A stretch of 38,712 nt of DNA from Desulfobulbaceae bacterium (GCA_004796425.1 QZLB01000027.1:1-38712), one strand, 5' to 3'; shown: positions 23,836 to 33,998, counted from the stretch's first letter. The notes: a model not told the origin generated them from the sequence alone. Made by a program: numbers and translations.

Positions 23836-25530
23836 TTATTTTCTCTTTTTGGGAAGCAGGATCGAACCCACGAATCCGGCGGAATAAATTGCCGCGAAAA
23901 TCAGGCCGATAATTCCCAGATAACCGAGTATCCCCGATTCTTTTGAGAGACTGTCTGCCAGAATGAGAATTGATGAGCCGACAATCAGCGCTGAGATAAT
24001 CATTGCCATGCCCATCAGCCTGCTGGCCAGGTCAATCTTTTCGGAGAGTTGATCAATTCTCATTAATTCCAGGTTCAGAGTAAAACGATTGTGCCGCGCA
24101 TAGTCGAGAAAGCGCTGGATATCGCCAGGAATATCTTCCAGCAAAAGCAGGTAGTCAGTCATGCTGCGCTGCATCCGTTTGCGAATTGCCGACAGACCGT
24201 ATCGGTTGGTAACCACCTGCTCAATTTCCGGTTCAACATGACTCAGCACATCGAAGCTGGGATCGATCTCGGCCGCTACTCCCTCAATGGTGGTCATTGC
24301 CTTGACCAACAGCATCAGATCTCCGGGGCAGCGTATCTTGTATCGCTGAAGCATCGAGAAAAAGTCAGTGAGCAAACTGGTAATATCAATACGCTCCAGC
24401 GGGGTGGCCTGCACTTGACTGATCAGGTGTTGCAGTTCGGCCCGGAAATCACGTTTGTCGGTGATTGATGGATCGACATCGGTTAATTCAATGATGACGC
24501 GAATGAGTTTTTGAACATCACCCTTTATCACACCAGCAAGCAGATCGACCAGTTGCTCGGCCGTTTTTTTGTCGAGATACCCGGTTGTGCCGCAATCGAT
24601 AAAACAGAGTTTGCCGCCATCAAGTAAAAAAATGTTTCCGGGGTGGGGATCAGCATGGAAGAAACCGAAGGTTAAGCATTGTTTGAACACGGCTTTGGTT
24701 GCGTTTGCGACAATCTGCCGGCGGAGCGTCCCATCAAGTGTATCCAGTTCCAGTTCGGATAGTGGGGTGCCCTTTATTTCCTCCAGTGTCAGGACATTTC
24801 TGGTGGTGGCCTGCCAGTATACTTTAGGGAAGTGAATTTCAGAATCGTTTTCAAAATAGCGACGCAGCCGATCTGTTGATTGTCCCTCCTGGACAAGGTT
24901 TACTTCCCTCAGGAGCTCCCGAGAGAATTCTTTTGCCACCTCAATGGGGGAATAGCCGAGGTTGGAAAAATGTTGTTCAACAATCTGCGCGATTGCTTCA
25001 AGCAGCGAGACATCATCTTCCACCAGCTTGCGATTACCGGGTTTTAATACCTTAATGACCGCAGACTCTCCAGTGACCAGTTTGACCCGGTGTACCTGGG
25101 CCATGGAGGCCGCCGCAAGTGGAACCTCTTCAATGAAATCGAAGAGCAACTCCAGCCTGCCGGGAAACTCAGCCTCGAGAAGTTTGGAGATTTCCTCGAA
25201 GGGCACAGTTGACACGTTATCTTGAAGACGGGACAATTCCTCAGCCCATTCCGGAGGGATGAGATCCGGGCGGGTCGACAGGATTTGTCCAATTTTGATA
25301 AAGGTTGGTCCCAGGCTTTCCAAAACCATACGGATCCTGACCGGCCGGGTCAAACTTTTATAATGGGCGGGACTTTCTGAATCAATCTCTTCTTTTGTTT
25401 TACCAAGCAATCGGTGCAGTCCGGTGTCGGTGATAACCTCGCGAAACCCGAACTTTGAGAGAACGGTGAGTATTTCGGCCAGCCGCTTGGTGTTTTTAAC
25501 GGTTTTTCTGAGAGTGGTGATGTTCATCAT
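23836..25530 (-). CDS. AarF/UbiB/ABC1-family atypical kinase
   Basis: A 564-residue membrane-associated protein. Starts at 25530 and 25527 are adjacent ATG codons; 25530 is listed. The family KxGQ motif is FIKIGQILSTRPDLIP and is followed by AAASMAQVHRVKL (the alanine-rich nucleotide loop), then FFHADPHPGNIF and FIDCGTTGYL (catalytic and metal-binding Asp). Two transmembrane segments close the protein (about residues 505-560). UbiB-type proteins promote quinone biosynthesis; in an anaerobic sulfate reducer the substrate would be menaquinone-related lipids. It is the last gene of a minus-strand operon with the HDOD and GGDEF-like genes, 19 bases after HDOD. Confidence 0.92.
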   Translation of the reverse strand: MMNITTLRKTVKNTKRLAEILTVLSKFGFREVITDTGLHRLLGKTKEEIDSESPAHYKSLTRPVRIRMVLESLGPTFIKIGQILSTRPDLIPPEWAEELSRLQDNVSTVPFEEISKLLEAEFPGRLELLFDFIEEVPLAAASMAQVHRVKLVTGESAVIKVLKPGNRKLVEDDVSLLEAIAQIVEQHFSNLGYSPIEVAKEFSRELLREVNLVQEGQSTDRLRRYFENDSEIHFPKVYWQATTRNVLTLEEIKGTPLSELELDTLDGTLRRQIVANATKAVFKQCLTFGFFHADPHPGNIFLLDGGKLCFIDCGTTGYLDKKTAEQLVDLLAGVIKGDVQKLIRVIIELTDVDPSITDKRDFRAELQHLISQVQATPLERIDITSLLTDFFSMLQRYKIRCPGDLMLLVKAMTTIEGVAAEIDPSFDVLSHVEPEIEQVVTNRYGLSAIRKRMQRSMTDYLLLLEDIPGDIQRFLDYARHNRFTLNLELMRIDQLSEKIDLASRLMGMAMIISALIVGSSILILADSLSKESGILGYLGIIGLIFAAIYSAGFVGSILLPKKRK

Positions 25531-25549
25531 GCACAATTATGGAGACCAT

Positions 25550-26437
25550 TTATGAGCTGATTATCGAGAGGATACCATTGTCACGCTGAGCACTGATTGT
25601 CAACTCTTCGGACCAGCGCTGGAGATTTTCCTCGTTGCATTCCAGTCCACATTCTCGCCAGAGTGCTCTGGTTTCGGGGAAAAAATCATCAACAATGCGC
25701 GTGATCTCCTGCATGCTGACCGCATCCTCGGAACAGTGGAAGATTGAGAGCATGTCAGCAATTTGGATAATACTCGGTAGCAGTTTGCTGTCCGGGCATT
25801 CCTGGGGCCGATGATGATACCCGATCGCATTGACCAGTTCGATGGGGAACAACCATCGTTTTAATAGCCGATAGCCAACATCGTCATGACTGATTGCATA
25901 CAGTTCCTGTTCCTTCAGTAGTGTCCTGAATTCAAGAGGTTCCGTTTCTTCAAGCACGTGAGCATAGTCGCTGTTCAGACTCATCAGCATGGCGAGTTTG
26001 CCAATATCATGGATCAAACCAGCGATGAACCCCTCACTTGGTGAAACTGTGTGTTCCTCAGATAGTAACTTTGCCGCTAGTCCGCAGATGAATGAATGGT
26101 ACCAGAAATGATCAATGACCTGCTTGTTATTTCGGTAGAGATCGTGGAATGAATTGAAGACCGCTTTGCCCAGGACAATGTTTCTGATCTCGTCAAAACC
26201 CAGAACCATCACGGCCTTGTCTATTGAACTCACCTGACGCGGGAGCCCAAAAAATGCTGAGTTGGCTATTTTAAGCAACGTCACACAGATGGACTGGTCG
26301 GGCAGTATAGCGTTCATCAGGTCCTGGGCAGAACTTTCCGGATCGGCGGTAATGTCCATGATCCGTGATACGGTTGCCGGAAGGGCGGGGAATGAATCAA
26401 CCTGGGCGATGATTGTGCGACTGGAGTTACTTGTCAT
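25550..26437 (-). CDS. HDOD-domain signalling protein
   Basis: A 295-residue single HDOD protein. I chose the ATG at 26437 (MTSNSSRTIIAQVDSFPALP), which overlaps the end of the upstream gene by 11 bases. Conserved features are FPALPATVSRIMDI, ICVTLLKIANSAFFGL and VSSIDKAVMVLGFDEIRNIVL, then FIAGLIHDIGKLAML. HDOD domains resemble HD phosphohydrolases and act in signal transduction, motility and cell-cycle control, mostly as scaffolds. The overlap and order GGDEF/HD-GYP-HDOD suggest one signalling unit. Confidence 0.9.
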   Translation of the reverse strand: MTSNSSRTIIAQVDSFPALPATVSRIMDITADPESSAQDLMNAILPDQSICVTLLKIANSAFFGLPRQVSSIDKAVMVLGFDEIRNIVLGKAVFNSFHDLYRNNKQVIDHFWYHSFICGLAAKLLSEEHTVSPSEGFIAGLIHDIGKLAMLMSLNSDYAHVLEETEPLEFRTLLKEQELYAISHDDVGYRLLKRWLFPIELVNAIGYHHRPQECPDSKLLPSIIQIADMLSIFHCSEDAVSMQEITRIVDDFFPETRALWRECGLECNEENLQRWSEELTISAQRDNGILSIISS

Positions 26438-28100
26438 AGGTACCGTCTTCAATGTTGGCTTTTACATGGGCGATCGCCTTGTCTACCTGTTCTGCCGGCA
26501 GCGCAAACTGCGTTTCATTTTTAATCACTTTCAGAACAGTGATGACCAGAGCCGGGTCAAATTGCGCACCGGCACCGTTCATTAGCTCCTCGATGATTTC
26601 TTCCGGAGACAATCGTTTTCGGTACGGTCGATCCGCATTCATGGCCGCCAGTGCATCGACCAGTGCAAAAATCCGAGCGCCCAGAGGTATCTGGTCTCCC
26701 TTTAAACCTTCAGGGTAGCCCGTGCCATCGTAGCGTTCACCGTGATACAACAGGATCGAACGTTCATGGGAGAAATATTCAAACATCTGGGTGATCTCTG
26801 CCAGTTTATAGGGGAAATCATCCATCATGAGCCGGTCATCAGAATTAAACGCGTCCTCTTTATTGATCATCTCATTGTGGAGCAGGAACCGGATGGAGGT
26901 ATGGAGGGTAATGGCGTTCTTAAAGGTTTGAATAATCGGTCCAGGCAGGTTCATTGAGCGGCCGAGAATGTCAACATACTGTCGAACATTGTCAATATGA
27001 TCCCGGTTGGTCTCCCCGCCAATGTCCTTTGCCAGGAGCTGCAGTGAGTTAATGGTGGAAACCCTTGTTTTTTCGAGGATCCGTGAGAGTGTCTTTTTAA
27101 GCGCCCGCAGGTTTTGCTGCGGGGTCTCAAGGTCAGAATCGGCGACACTCCGATACTCTGAGACTCGATTCCTGCCCTCTGATTTTGCAGTGAACAGGGC
27201 AGTTTCTGCCATAATAATGAACTCTTCCGGATCTGCCGGGCGATGTTTTTGCAGGGAGGCAACTCCTGCGGAAATGGAAATTACCCGGCTTTCGTCACCG
27301 CGGGAGAATGGTTTTTTTCTAATAGCGTGGCGCAATTTTTCGGCCATTTTCATGGCCTGATCTATAGAGGTTTCTGCCATTACAACGATGAAAATTTCGC
27401 CGCTGAAACGAAAACAGGTGCCTTTCTGCTGCACGGCGGTGGTGAGTCGGGCTCCAAAATCATTCAATACAAAATCGCCATATGAGCTTCCTGCCGAACG
27501 GTTCAATTCATGGAAATAGTCGAGGTCAAAAAGAATCAAAGCGAGTTCATGCGTATTTTCCCGGCAGCGTTCAAACTCTCTGGGCAGAAAAGAATTGAGG
27601 TATCGCCGATTGTATAAACCTGTGAGGCCATCTCTTGAGGCGAGTTCATCAAGCAGACCGCTATGCTGTTCAAATGATTTCAGGTTTGCCGCCAGTTGCT
27701 TCTGTAGATTTTGACTGGCAATTCTGGAGTTAACAAGATCCTGGTATAAGGATTTCAGCTGTATCATGAAACCCAGTGTTTTCAAAAACTGTTCGGGAGA
27801 GGCGGAAACTTCAAGTGCGGTAACCAATCCCGATGATGAGTGGGGCAGGTTAACCAGTCTATCCAGAATCAGTACCGGAACTTCGGGGGGGAAAACGAGC
27901 GTGTCTCCATCGGATTGCTGGTCCAGGGCTGTTGCGGTGATCACAATGGCGTGGTGCACGCCCACGTTCTCGGAGAGTGTCCAACCGTCTTGCTCCTGCA
28001 GAATCTGAACCCGAAACCCCCGGTTTGCAAGGAACTCCGGTTCCGTCCGCTGTTCATGGGGAGCGCATATGAATAGTACGCTGTAGTTATCTGTACTCAT
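26427..28100 (-). CDS. Degenerate GGDEF plus HD-GYP-like protein (probably non-catalytic)
   Basis: A 557-residue cytoplasmic protein. Residues 1-115 resemble a receiver-like alpha/beta fold without obvious phosphoacceptor pattern. Residues 155-315 form a GGDEF-type domain: ASRDGLTGLYNRRYLNSF and FDLDYFHELN are normal, but the signature GGDEF reads SGEIF (233-237), so cyclase activity is doubtful. Residues 345-530 are HD-GYP-like: RYDGTGYPEGLKG and GARIFALVDALAAM are conserved, yet the H-D-x-G-K motif reads LHTSIR (399-404), with the Asp lost, and Y-H-H-E is Y-H-G-E. Both enzymatic functions therefore look lost. It may be a c-di-GMP receptor or a protein scaffold. The HDOD gene overlaps its 3' end. 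Residues 100-150 could link domains as a coiled coil. Confidence 0.85.
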   Translation of the reverse strand: MSTDNYSVLFICAPHEQRTEPEFLANRGFRVQILQEQDGWTLSENVGVHHAIVITATALDQQSDGDTLVFPPEVPVLILDRLVNLPHSSSGLVTALEVSASPEQFLKTLGFMIQLKSLYQDLVNSRIASQNLQKQLAANLKSFEQHSGLLDELASRDGLTGLYNRRYLNSFLPREFERCRENTHELALILFDLDYFHELNRSAGSSYGDFVLNDFGARLTTAVQQKGTCFRFSGEIFIVVMAETSIDQAMKMAEKLRHAIRKKPFSRGDESRVISISAGVASLQKHRPADPEEFIIMAETALFTAKSEGRNRVSEYRSVADSDLETPQQNLRALKKTLSRILEKTRVSTINSLQLLAKDIGGETNRDHIDNVRQYVDILGRSMNLPGPIIQTFKNAITLHTSIRFLLHNEMINKEDAFNSDDRLMMDDFPYKLAEITQMFEYFSHERSILLYHGERYDGTGYPEGLKGDQIPLGARIFALVDALAAMNADRPYRKRLSPEEIIEELMNGAGAQFDPALVITVLKVIKNETQFALPAEQVDKAIAHVKANIEDGTYDK

Positions 28101-28373
28101 CTCTTGTCTTGGGACTGCTCACATGAATCTTTCCACTGTGATACAAAGTCAATAAAGTTAAGTATATAAGCATATAAGAAAAAAAACAAATGATGGATTG
28201 TTTTTTATTGGAAAGGTAACAATGTGTAAAATAAGCAGAGCGTGATCACACGGCCCAAATCATCCTCTCATTTGACAGGCGACATCATCTGTGGTTGCTA
28301 TTTCCAGGCAGATAAATCATAAGAGAACTGTTGAAATCAATCACCATGGATCACTGAGCAAGAAAAAGCAGTC
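28101..28373. other. Divergent intergenic region between the GGDEF-like gene and dnaG
   Basis: 273 bases of AT-rich DNA that must hold promoters for both directions. A TTGACA (28272-28277) is followed by GGCGACATCATCTGTGG and TTGCTA, a possible promoter for dnaG about 80 bases upstream of its start; the -10 box is poor. Confidence 0.35.
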
Positions 28374-30188
28374 ATGTCATATCAGGAATCACGAGACGAA
28401 GTAACACGCAGGATAAAAGAGCAGGCGGATATCGTTCAAATTATTGGTGAACACGTTAATTTGAAAAGAAGCGGGGTCCGCTATTTGGGGCTCTGTCCGT
28501 TTCACCAGGAAAAAACTCCTTCATTTTCAATTCATTCTGGTCAGCAGTTTTTCCATTGTTTTGGCTGTGGCGAATCCGGTGATGTCTTTACCTTCATGAT
28601 GAAATATCATGGATTAGATTTTCCTGCGGCGTTGAAACTTCTGGCCGAGCGATATCAGATCGCTCTGCCTGAAAAACCGATGAGTAAGCAGCAGCAGGAA
28701 TTGAGCGAAAAAAAGGCCAAATTGTTTGAACTTAATGCTACTGCTGCCTCACTGTTCAGATCATATCTGCTCGATTCAAACCAGGCCAGCAAGGCCCGTG
28801 AGTATCTGCAGGCCAGGGATATCGATCCTGCGCTGCAGGAGCGTTATCAGTTGGGCTATGCCCCTGCGGTTGAAGCCGTAGGTTGGAATTATCTGGGCTC
28901 GCGACTCAGAGGTGAACAGCTGAAGTTGGCGGTGGAGTTGGGTTTGCTTGCCCAGAAAGAGCAGGGAGGGACATATGATCGTTTCCGAGGCCGGATTATG
29001 TTTCCAATCCACGATAGCCGTGGGCGAATCGCCGGTTTCGGCGGCAGAGTCCTCGGCGATGACAATCCAAAATACCTAAATTCTCCGGAAAGTCTCATTT
29101 ATACCAAAAGCAGGCTGCTCTTTGGCTTGTATAATCAGGGCCAGGCGATCAGAAGTTCGCGGCGGGCCGTGCTGGTTGAGGGGAATTTTGATCTGTTATC
29201 ACTCATCTCTAAAGGTTTTCAACCTGTTGCGGCACCATTGGGGACGGCATTAACTCCGGAGCAAGTGCGAATGCTTCGGCCGATGGTCGATGAAGTGATC
29301 CTGCTCTTTGACGGTGATAGTGCAGGAGTAAAAGCCGCTGAACGGTCAGTACCGATATTTCTGGCGGAGCAGGTCGTTGGTAAGGTCGCTTTGTTGCCCG
29401 AAAATCATGATCCTGATACGTTTATTCGCGAAAAGGGTCTGGAAAAATTAAATAATCTTGTCGATCATGCCGAAACACTACCTGAGTTTCTGGTGAAAAG
29501 ACTGGTTGAACGTCATGGTCTGAGTCTGGATGGGAAAGGAGCCATTGTGGCCGAGTTGATGCCCTTGATGGAGACCGCTCGCTCCGATCTGCAGAGACAG
29601 ATGATGGCCTCCCATTTTGCTTCAATTCTTGATGTGGATCCCCAGCTTTTGCTTGCTCAGGCTCAGACCACGTTAAAAAATCGGGTAGTGGAAAAGCGTA
29701 GTGATCCTGCAGCCCGGCCAGCAGCCCCGGAGTATAAACCGCTCGATACAGGGATAAAACGTGTTCTGGCTTTTTTGATCCTGAACCCGAATCACCATGG
29801 TGTGCTGGCCGAATCAGGGATCGGGAGTGTTTTGGCTGGTACCATTGGTGAGGTGATCGAGTTGCAGCTCAAGAGATTGCTGGAAGAACATGAAAACCAG
29901 CTTCAACCCGAGGATCTGCTCTCTGCAATGATACCAGGAGAGGAACGTGAGTTTGTAGCAGAAATTCTGCTTAAGCCACCCATCAGCACTGGTCAAGGCC
30001 AGGTACTCGGTGAACAAGAGAATGAAGAACTTGATGAAATAAGAGATTGGCTGAAACGGTACGTGCTCAGCAAAGAGTCAAATGAGCTGTTGAAAAAAAT
30101 CATCAAGCATCAGGAGTTGGGTGATTTCAGTGAGTTAGCAGTTCTGCTCCAGGAAAAAGCACGCATTGACAATCTCTTAAAGGAATAG
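28374..30188 (+). CDS. dnaG: DNA primase
   Basis: A 604-residue primase, a usual length. The N-terminal zinc domain has CPFH (Cys41, His44) and HCFGC (Cys62, Cys65). The catalytic Toprim core has VLVEGNFDLLSL (near residue 270) and LLFDGDSAGVKA (near 313). The C-terminal helicase-binding part follows. DnaG makes RNA primers at the replication fork. The rpoD gene follows after 178 bases, as in the classical rpsU-dnaG-rpoD operon, but rpsU is missing before dnaG. Confidence 0.97.
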   Translation: MSYQESRDEVTRRIKEQADIVQIIGEHVNLKRSGVRYLGLCPFHQEKTPSFSIHSGQQFFHCFGCGESGDVFTFMMKYHGLDFPAALKLLAERYQIALPEKPMSKQQQELSEKKAKLFELNATAASLFRSYLLDSNQASKAREYLQARDIDPALQERYQLGYAPAVEAVGWNYLGSRLRGEQLKLAVELGLLAQKEQGGTYDRFRGRIMFPIHDSRGRIAGFGGRVLGDDNPKYLNSPESLIYTKSRLLFGLYNQGQAIRSSRRAVLVEGNFDLLSLISKGFQPVAAPLGTALTPEQVRMLRPMVDEVILLFDGDSAGVKAAERSVPIFLAEQVVGKVALLPENHDPDTFIREKGLEKLNNLVDHAETLPEFLVKRLVERHGLSLDGKGAIVAELMPLMETARSDLQRQMMASHFASILDVDPQLLLAQAQTTLKNRVVEKRSDPAARPAAPEYKPLDTGIKRVLAFLILNPNHHGVLAESGIGSVLAGTIGEVIELQLKRLLEEHENQLQPEDLLSAMIPGEEREFVAEILLKPPISTGQGQVLGEQENEELDEIRDWLKRYVLSKESNELLKKIIKHQELGDFSELAVLLQEKARIDNLLKE

Positions 30189-30366
30189 CGAACAGAGCAC
30201 TTCACTGCAAATTTGTTATGAGGATATTGGTGCGAAAATCTAATAAAAGCTCAGTATTTATTGATTTTAATGAACTAATACTCTAAGAATGTATATACTT
30301 TCAGAGCCGGGAGCCGTTTTGGGTCTCTGCGATGGATATGAATGATCATTACAAAAAGGGGGTGTG

Positions 30367-32025
30367 ATGACTTCAGACGAGTATGATGAGAACCAGAACG
30401 GTCAGGAAGACGAGAGCGAATCTGAGAACTACAACACAGATGAAGATTCATCAATGTGGGATTTGACCGGTATTTACAAATCTGGTGAAGAAACCGTTCC
30501 TGTTTCACTACCGGAAGATGTTTCTGAAGAGCGCAGGGACCGTGAGCGTGGGGATCGCAGAAGCAGCCCATTCAGTGATCGACGAAAGGCAGATCGGAGA
30601 CGGGTTTCACTCGGTGGAGCGACCTCTGGTAAGCACTCGGTTGACCCGATGAATATTTACCTTCGGGAGATGGGTAGTCTGACTCTTTTGAGCCACGAAG
30701 AGGAACTGAAACTCGCCCAAATGATGGAAGAGGGAAAGTTCAGGGTGCAAAATGCCGCATTCTCAACAATGCTGGCAATCCCGGTCCTCAACCAACTGCT
30801 CACCGATATTGAAACCGGAAATCGAAAGATATTTCAGGTTATTCATGGTGTGCCTGATAATCAGCCCTCCCTAATAAAACGTGAAGCGGCCACTTTCAAG
30901 AAGTTGGTTGACAAAGCACATGAAATCGATCAACAGCGTGAGCAATGTCTGGTGCAAGCTCGGGAGGCGGATCAGGACCGTCAGCAATACCAGGAGCTGG
31001 CAAAACAGATCATCGGTTTTGGTGAGGAAATTGCCTCGCTGTTCAGTGACCGGTTGATTTGTCAGGAGTGTGTCAATTCAATTGCGACTGGTATTGAGGA
31101 GTTGTCAAAACGGTTCAGGCATGTCCTGGTCGATGTCGTCAAAGAACAGAAATTATCCGGCGGTGATACGGCGGATGATGCGACTATGCTCCAGGCAGTT
31201 GAAGAGCAGGTCGACTGGCAATTCATGCGGGAGTCGGGTCTTGATTCCGATTCATTAAAGAAATTAATCTCTGAAATTGAGTCTGGTAGAGACATCACCA
31301 AGCATGCCAAGGAATCATTGGTCCGTGCCAACCTTCGTCTGGTTATTTCCGTCTCCAAAAAATTTGTCAATCGCGGACTGCAGTTCTCAGATTTGATCCA
31401 GGAAGGCAACATTGGTTTGATGAAGGCAGTTGAGAAGTTTGATTATCATCGGGGCTATAAGTTCAGCACCTATGCCACCTGGTGGATTCGTCAATCGATC
31501 ACTCGGGGTATTGCGGATCAGGGACGGACCATTCGATTACCGGTTCATATGATTGAGACCATTAACAGACTGTTGCGCGTATCCAAGGACTTTCTCCTGG
31601 AAGAACATCGTGAACCGACCCCTGAAGAAATGGCGGAGCAGCTTGGTACCGAAGTGGGGAAAGTAAAATCGGCGTTGAAAATTGCCAAGGATGCGATTTC
31701 CCTCGATACTCCGGTTGGAGATGATGGCGAGACCTATCTGGGTGACTTCATTGAGGACAGTGACAAACCGGGTCCGCACGATGTATCCATGACCGCCAGT
31801 TTGCGAGAATGTCTGAATCAGGTCATGTCATCACTGACACCGCGTGAAGCGAAAGTTTTACGAATGAGATACGGGATTGATGTGGAGTGTGACCATACGC
31901 TCGAAGAGGTCGGAAAGTGTTTTGCGGTTACCAGGGAACGTATCCGGCAGATAGAGGCCCAGGCAATTCAAAAATTGAAACATCCGTCCCGGGTGGATGA
32001 ATTGCGGGTGTTTATGACAGACTGA
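30367..32025 (+). CDS. rpoD: Primary sigma factor, sigma-70
   Basis: A housekeeping sigma factor of 552 residues from the ATG at 30367 (a GTG lies one codon earlier; AAAGGGGGTGTG is the ribosome binding site). Residues 1-50 are acidic, and then an Arg-rich run (about 55-80, with [13 protein letters not shown] then DRRKADRRR) stands where region 1.1 would end. Region 1.2 begins near 93 ([17 protein letters not shown]). A long non-conserved insert follows. Region 2 (about 316-390) has [15 protein letters not shown] and [19 protein letters not shown]. Regions 3-4 include [15 protein letters not shown] and [20 protein letters not shown], the -35 binding helix-turn-helix. It recognises the standard promoters seen here. 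A strong terminator follows. Confidence 0.97.
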   Translation: MTSDEYDENQNGQEDESESENYNTDEDSSMWDLTGIYKSGEETVPVSLPEDVSEERRDRERGDRRSSPFSDRRKADRRRVSLGGATSGKHSVDPMNIYLREMGSLTLLSHEEELKLAQMMEEGKFRVQNAAFSTMLAIPVLNQLLTDIETGNRKIFQVIHGVPDNQPSLIKREAATFKKLVDKAHEIDQQREQCLVQAREADQDRQQYQELAKQIIGFGEEIASLFSDRLICQECVNSIATGIEELSKRFRHVLVDVVKEQKLSGGDTADDATMLQAVEEQVDWQFMRESGLDSDSLKKLISEIESGRDITKHAKESLVRANLRLVISVSKKFVNRGLQFSDLIQEGNIGLMKAVEKFDYHRGYKFSTYATWWIRQSITRGIADQGRTIRLPVHMIETINRLLRVSKDFLLEEHREPTPEEMAEQLGTEVGKVKSALKIAKDAISLDTPVGDDGETYLGDFIEDSDKPGPHDVSMTASLRECLNQVMSSLTPREAKVLRMRYGIDVECDHTLEEVGKCFAVTRERIRQIEAQAIQKLKHPSRVDELRVFMTD

Positions 32026-32071
32026 TCCCAGTAGCGATCATTTCCTGATACGTACCGTTTTTTTTTTGTAA

Positions 32072-32108
32072 AGGTTGCCTGTGTTTTACCACGGCAACCT
32101 TTTTTTTT
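32072..32108 (+). terminator. Intrinsic terminator after rpoD
   Basis: AGGTTGCC (32072-32079) pairs with GGCAACCT (32093-32100), and nine T follow (32100-32108). It is a textbook terminator. The dprA start codon is only 11 bases beyond its T-run. Confidence 0.92.
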
Positions 32109-32118
32109 AACGGGTTGT

Positions 32119-33240
32119 ATGTCTATGGCAGAACTGAACTACACAGAACTACGCGATTGGGTCGCTTTGTCAATGGCCAAAGGGCTCGGTCCCAGAGGGA
32201 TAAAAAAGTTGGCAGAACAGTTCGGCTCTGCTTCGTCCATTCTTGACACACCGGTTAAATTCCTGGAGTCTTCCGGTATGTGCAGTCCAAAGCAGGCTTC
32301 TGCGCTTAATGACACTGCAGATTTACGGCTGCGGGCGGATCAAGAAATAAAAAAGCTCAAGAGACTGGGCGCTCGCCCGCTGGTCTGCGGTTATGCTCCC
32401 TATCCTGCGCTGCTCTCTGAAGTGGCGGATCCTCCACCGGTACTCTATGCTCAGGGGAGGGTAGAGGAACTCGATAATGAGGCGGTCGCTCTGGTCGGTT
32501 CACGCTCAGCGACCAGTTACGGGAAGAAAGCAGCCTTTCGCTTAGCCCAGGAACTTGGTGGTACCGGAATGAGCGTTGTTTCTGGTCTGGCTGCCGGCAT
32601 AGATGCCCAGGCTCATCTAGGATGCATGAATAGCGGAGGGTTAACCGTTGGGGTTCTCGGCTGCGGACTTGATGTGGTGTATCCCCGGATCAATAAAGAA
32701 ATCTATCAACGAATGTCACGTGAAGGGATCGTGCTCTCGGAATATCCGCTTGGCACCAAACCCGATGGCTTCAGGTTTCCGGCACGCAACCGAATCATTG
32801 CCGGACTCTGTTTAGGGGTCGTGGTGGTCGAAGCAGCAAAACGGTCCGGCTCATTGATAACCGTACAGTTTGCGCTTGATGAAGGGCGTGAAGTGTGTGC
32901 AGTTCCCGGCCAGGTCGATTCAGCTAAAAGTATGGGTACCCATTGGCTGATCAAACAGGGGGCAACGCTGGTAACCTCAGCGGAGGATGTGAGAAGCTGT
33001 CTTGGTCTTGAGGGGGGAACCAGGAGTAATGAAAGAAAGATGGACCAGCCTTCAGTGGAAAAACTCGACAGTGATGCCAGAAGGCTTTATCAACTTCTTG
33101 AAGAGTATCCCATGAGCCGACAGGAACTCGTGCAGGAAACCGGTTTTCCGATTGCCCTTTTAAATCAGTGCCTATTGGTGCTCGAACTGGAAGGTTTTGT
33201 CGAAATGGTACCAGGAGATATGGTACGATGCATTTCATGA
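32119..33240 (+). CDS. dprA: DNA-processing protein DprA/Smf
   Basis: A 373-residue cytoplasmic protein. The N-terminal helix-hairpin-like domain (about 1-75) is followed by the Rossmann-like DNA-processing domain with LVGSRSATSYG, then VVSGLAAGIDAQAH and GVLGCGLDVVYP (about 120-200), and PGQVDSAKSMGTHWLIKQGA. A C-terminal winged helix (about 305-370) ends the protein. DprA loads RecA on incoming single-stranded DNA in natural transformation. The start (32119, or ATG 32125) has no good ribosome binding site and lies directly after the rpoD terminator; the gene has no obvious promoter, so it may depend on read-through. topA, its usual neighbour, is absent. Confidence 0.95.
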   Translation: MSMAELNYTELRDWVALSMAKGLGPRGIKKLAEQFGSASSILDTPVKFLESSGMCSPKQASALNDTADLRLRADQEIKKLKRLGARPLVCGYAPYPALLSEVADPPPVLYAQGRVEELDNEAVALVGSRSATSYGKKAAFRLAQELGGTGMSVVSGLAAGIDAQAHLGCMNSGGLTVGVLGCGLDVVYPRINKEIYQRMSREGIVLSEYPLGTKPDGFRFPARNRIIAGLCLGVVVVEAAKRSGSLITVQFALDEGREVCAVPGQVDSAKSMGTHWLIKQGATLVTSAEDVRSCLGLEGGTRSNERKMDQPSVEKLDSDARRLYQLLEEYPMSRQELVQETGFPIALLNQCLLVLELEGFVEMVPGDMVRCIS

Positions 33241-33284
33241 GCTGTTGTCGAAAAATATCATTAACTAACAATAAGTGAAAGGAA

Positions 33285-33968
33285 ATGGAAAAGAAGATCT
33301 TGATCGCACCATCTATATTGTCAGCTGATTTCACCAAACTTGGTGAGGAGATTATCGCGGTAGAAAAGGCGGGAGCAGATGTCATTCACATCGACGTGAT
33401 GGACGGGCATTTTGTCCCCAATATTACGATCGGACCACTGGTGGTCAGCGCAGCACGAAAGGTAACCGACAAGCCGCTTGATGTTCATCTGATGATCACC
33501 AATGCAGACCAGTACCTGGATGCGTTTGCCAAAGCAGGTGCTGATTGGATTACGGTCCATACCGAAGCGTGTACCCATTTGCAGAGAACCCTTTCACGCA
33601 TTAGGGAGTTGGGGTTGCGGGCCGGGGCGGTACTCAATCCTGCAACCGGTTTGGAATCAATTGAATATGTGCTTGAAGATCTTGATCTGGTGATGCTGAT
33701 GAGTGTTAATCCAGGTTTTGGTGGCCAATCCTTTATTCCGGCGACCCTTGACAAAGCCAGGCGGCTTCGAAAAATGATCGAGCAGCGCGGCCTGGACATC
33801 GATATTGAGATCGATGGCGGGGTGAGTCCGGCAACGATCCATAACATTGCCCAGGCCGGAGTGAATGTATTTGTAGCCGGTTCAGCGGTATATGGCAGTG
33901 ATGACTATGGCGCAGTGATCAGTGAACTGAAATCAGAGGCATATCGTGGTCAGCAGAATCAAGACTGA
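33285..33968 (+). CDS. rpe: Ribulose-phosphate 3-epimerase
   Basis: A 227-residue TIM-barrel enzyme that interconverts ribulose 5-phosphate and xylulose 5-phosphate in the pentose phosphate pathway. Visible motifs are [34 protein letters not shown], then [14 protein letters not shown] and EIDGGV; these hold the metal-binding His and Asp residues. GAAAGGAA precedes the ATG. pgi follows 30 bases downstream, so the two sugar-phosphate genes form an operon. Confidence 0.97.
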   Translation: MEKKILIAPSILSADFTKLGEEIIAVEKAGADVIHIDVMDGHFVPNITIGPLVVSAARKVTDKPLDVHLMITNADQYLDAFAKAGADWITVHTEACTHLQRTLSRIRELGLRAGAVLNPATGLESIEYVLEDLDLVMLMSVNPGFGGQSFIPATLDKARRLRKMIEQRGLDIDIEIDGGVSPATIHNIAQAGVNVFVAGSAVYGSDDYGAVISELKSEAYRGQQNQD

Positions 33969-33998
33969 AACTGAGATGCTTTGCGGAGGTGAGAGGAG

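Noticed and set aside
23860-23880. tRNA-like GATCGAACCC string
   Set aside because: It lies inside the end of the AarF-type coding sequence and no cloverleaf can be formed around it.
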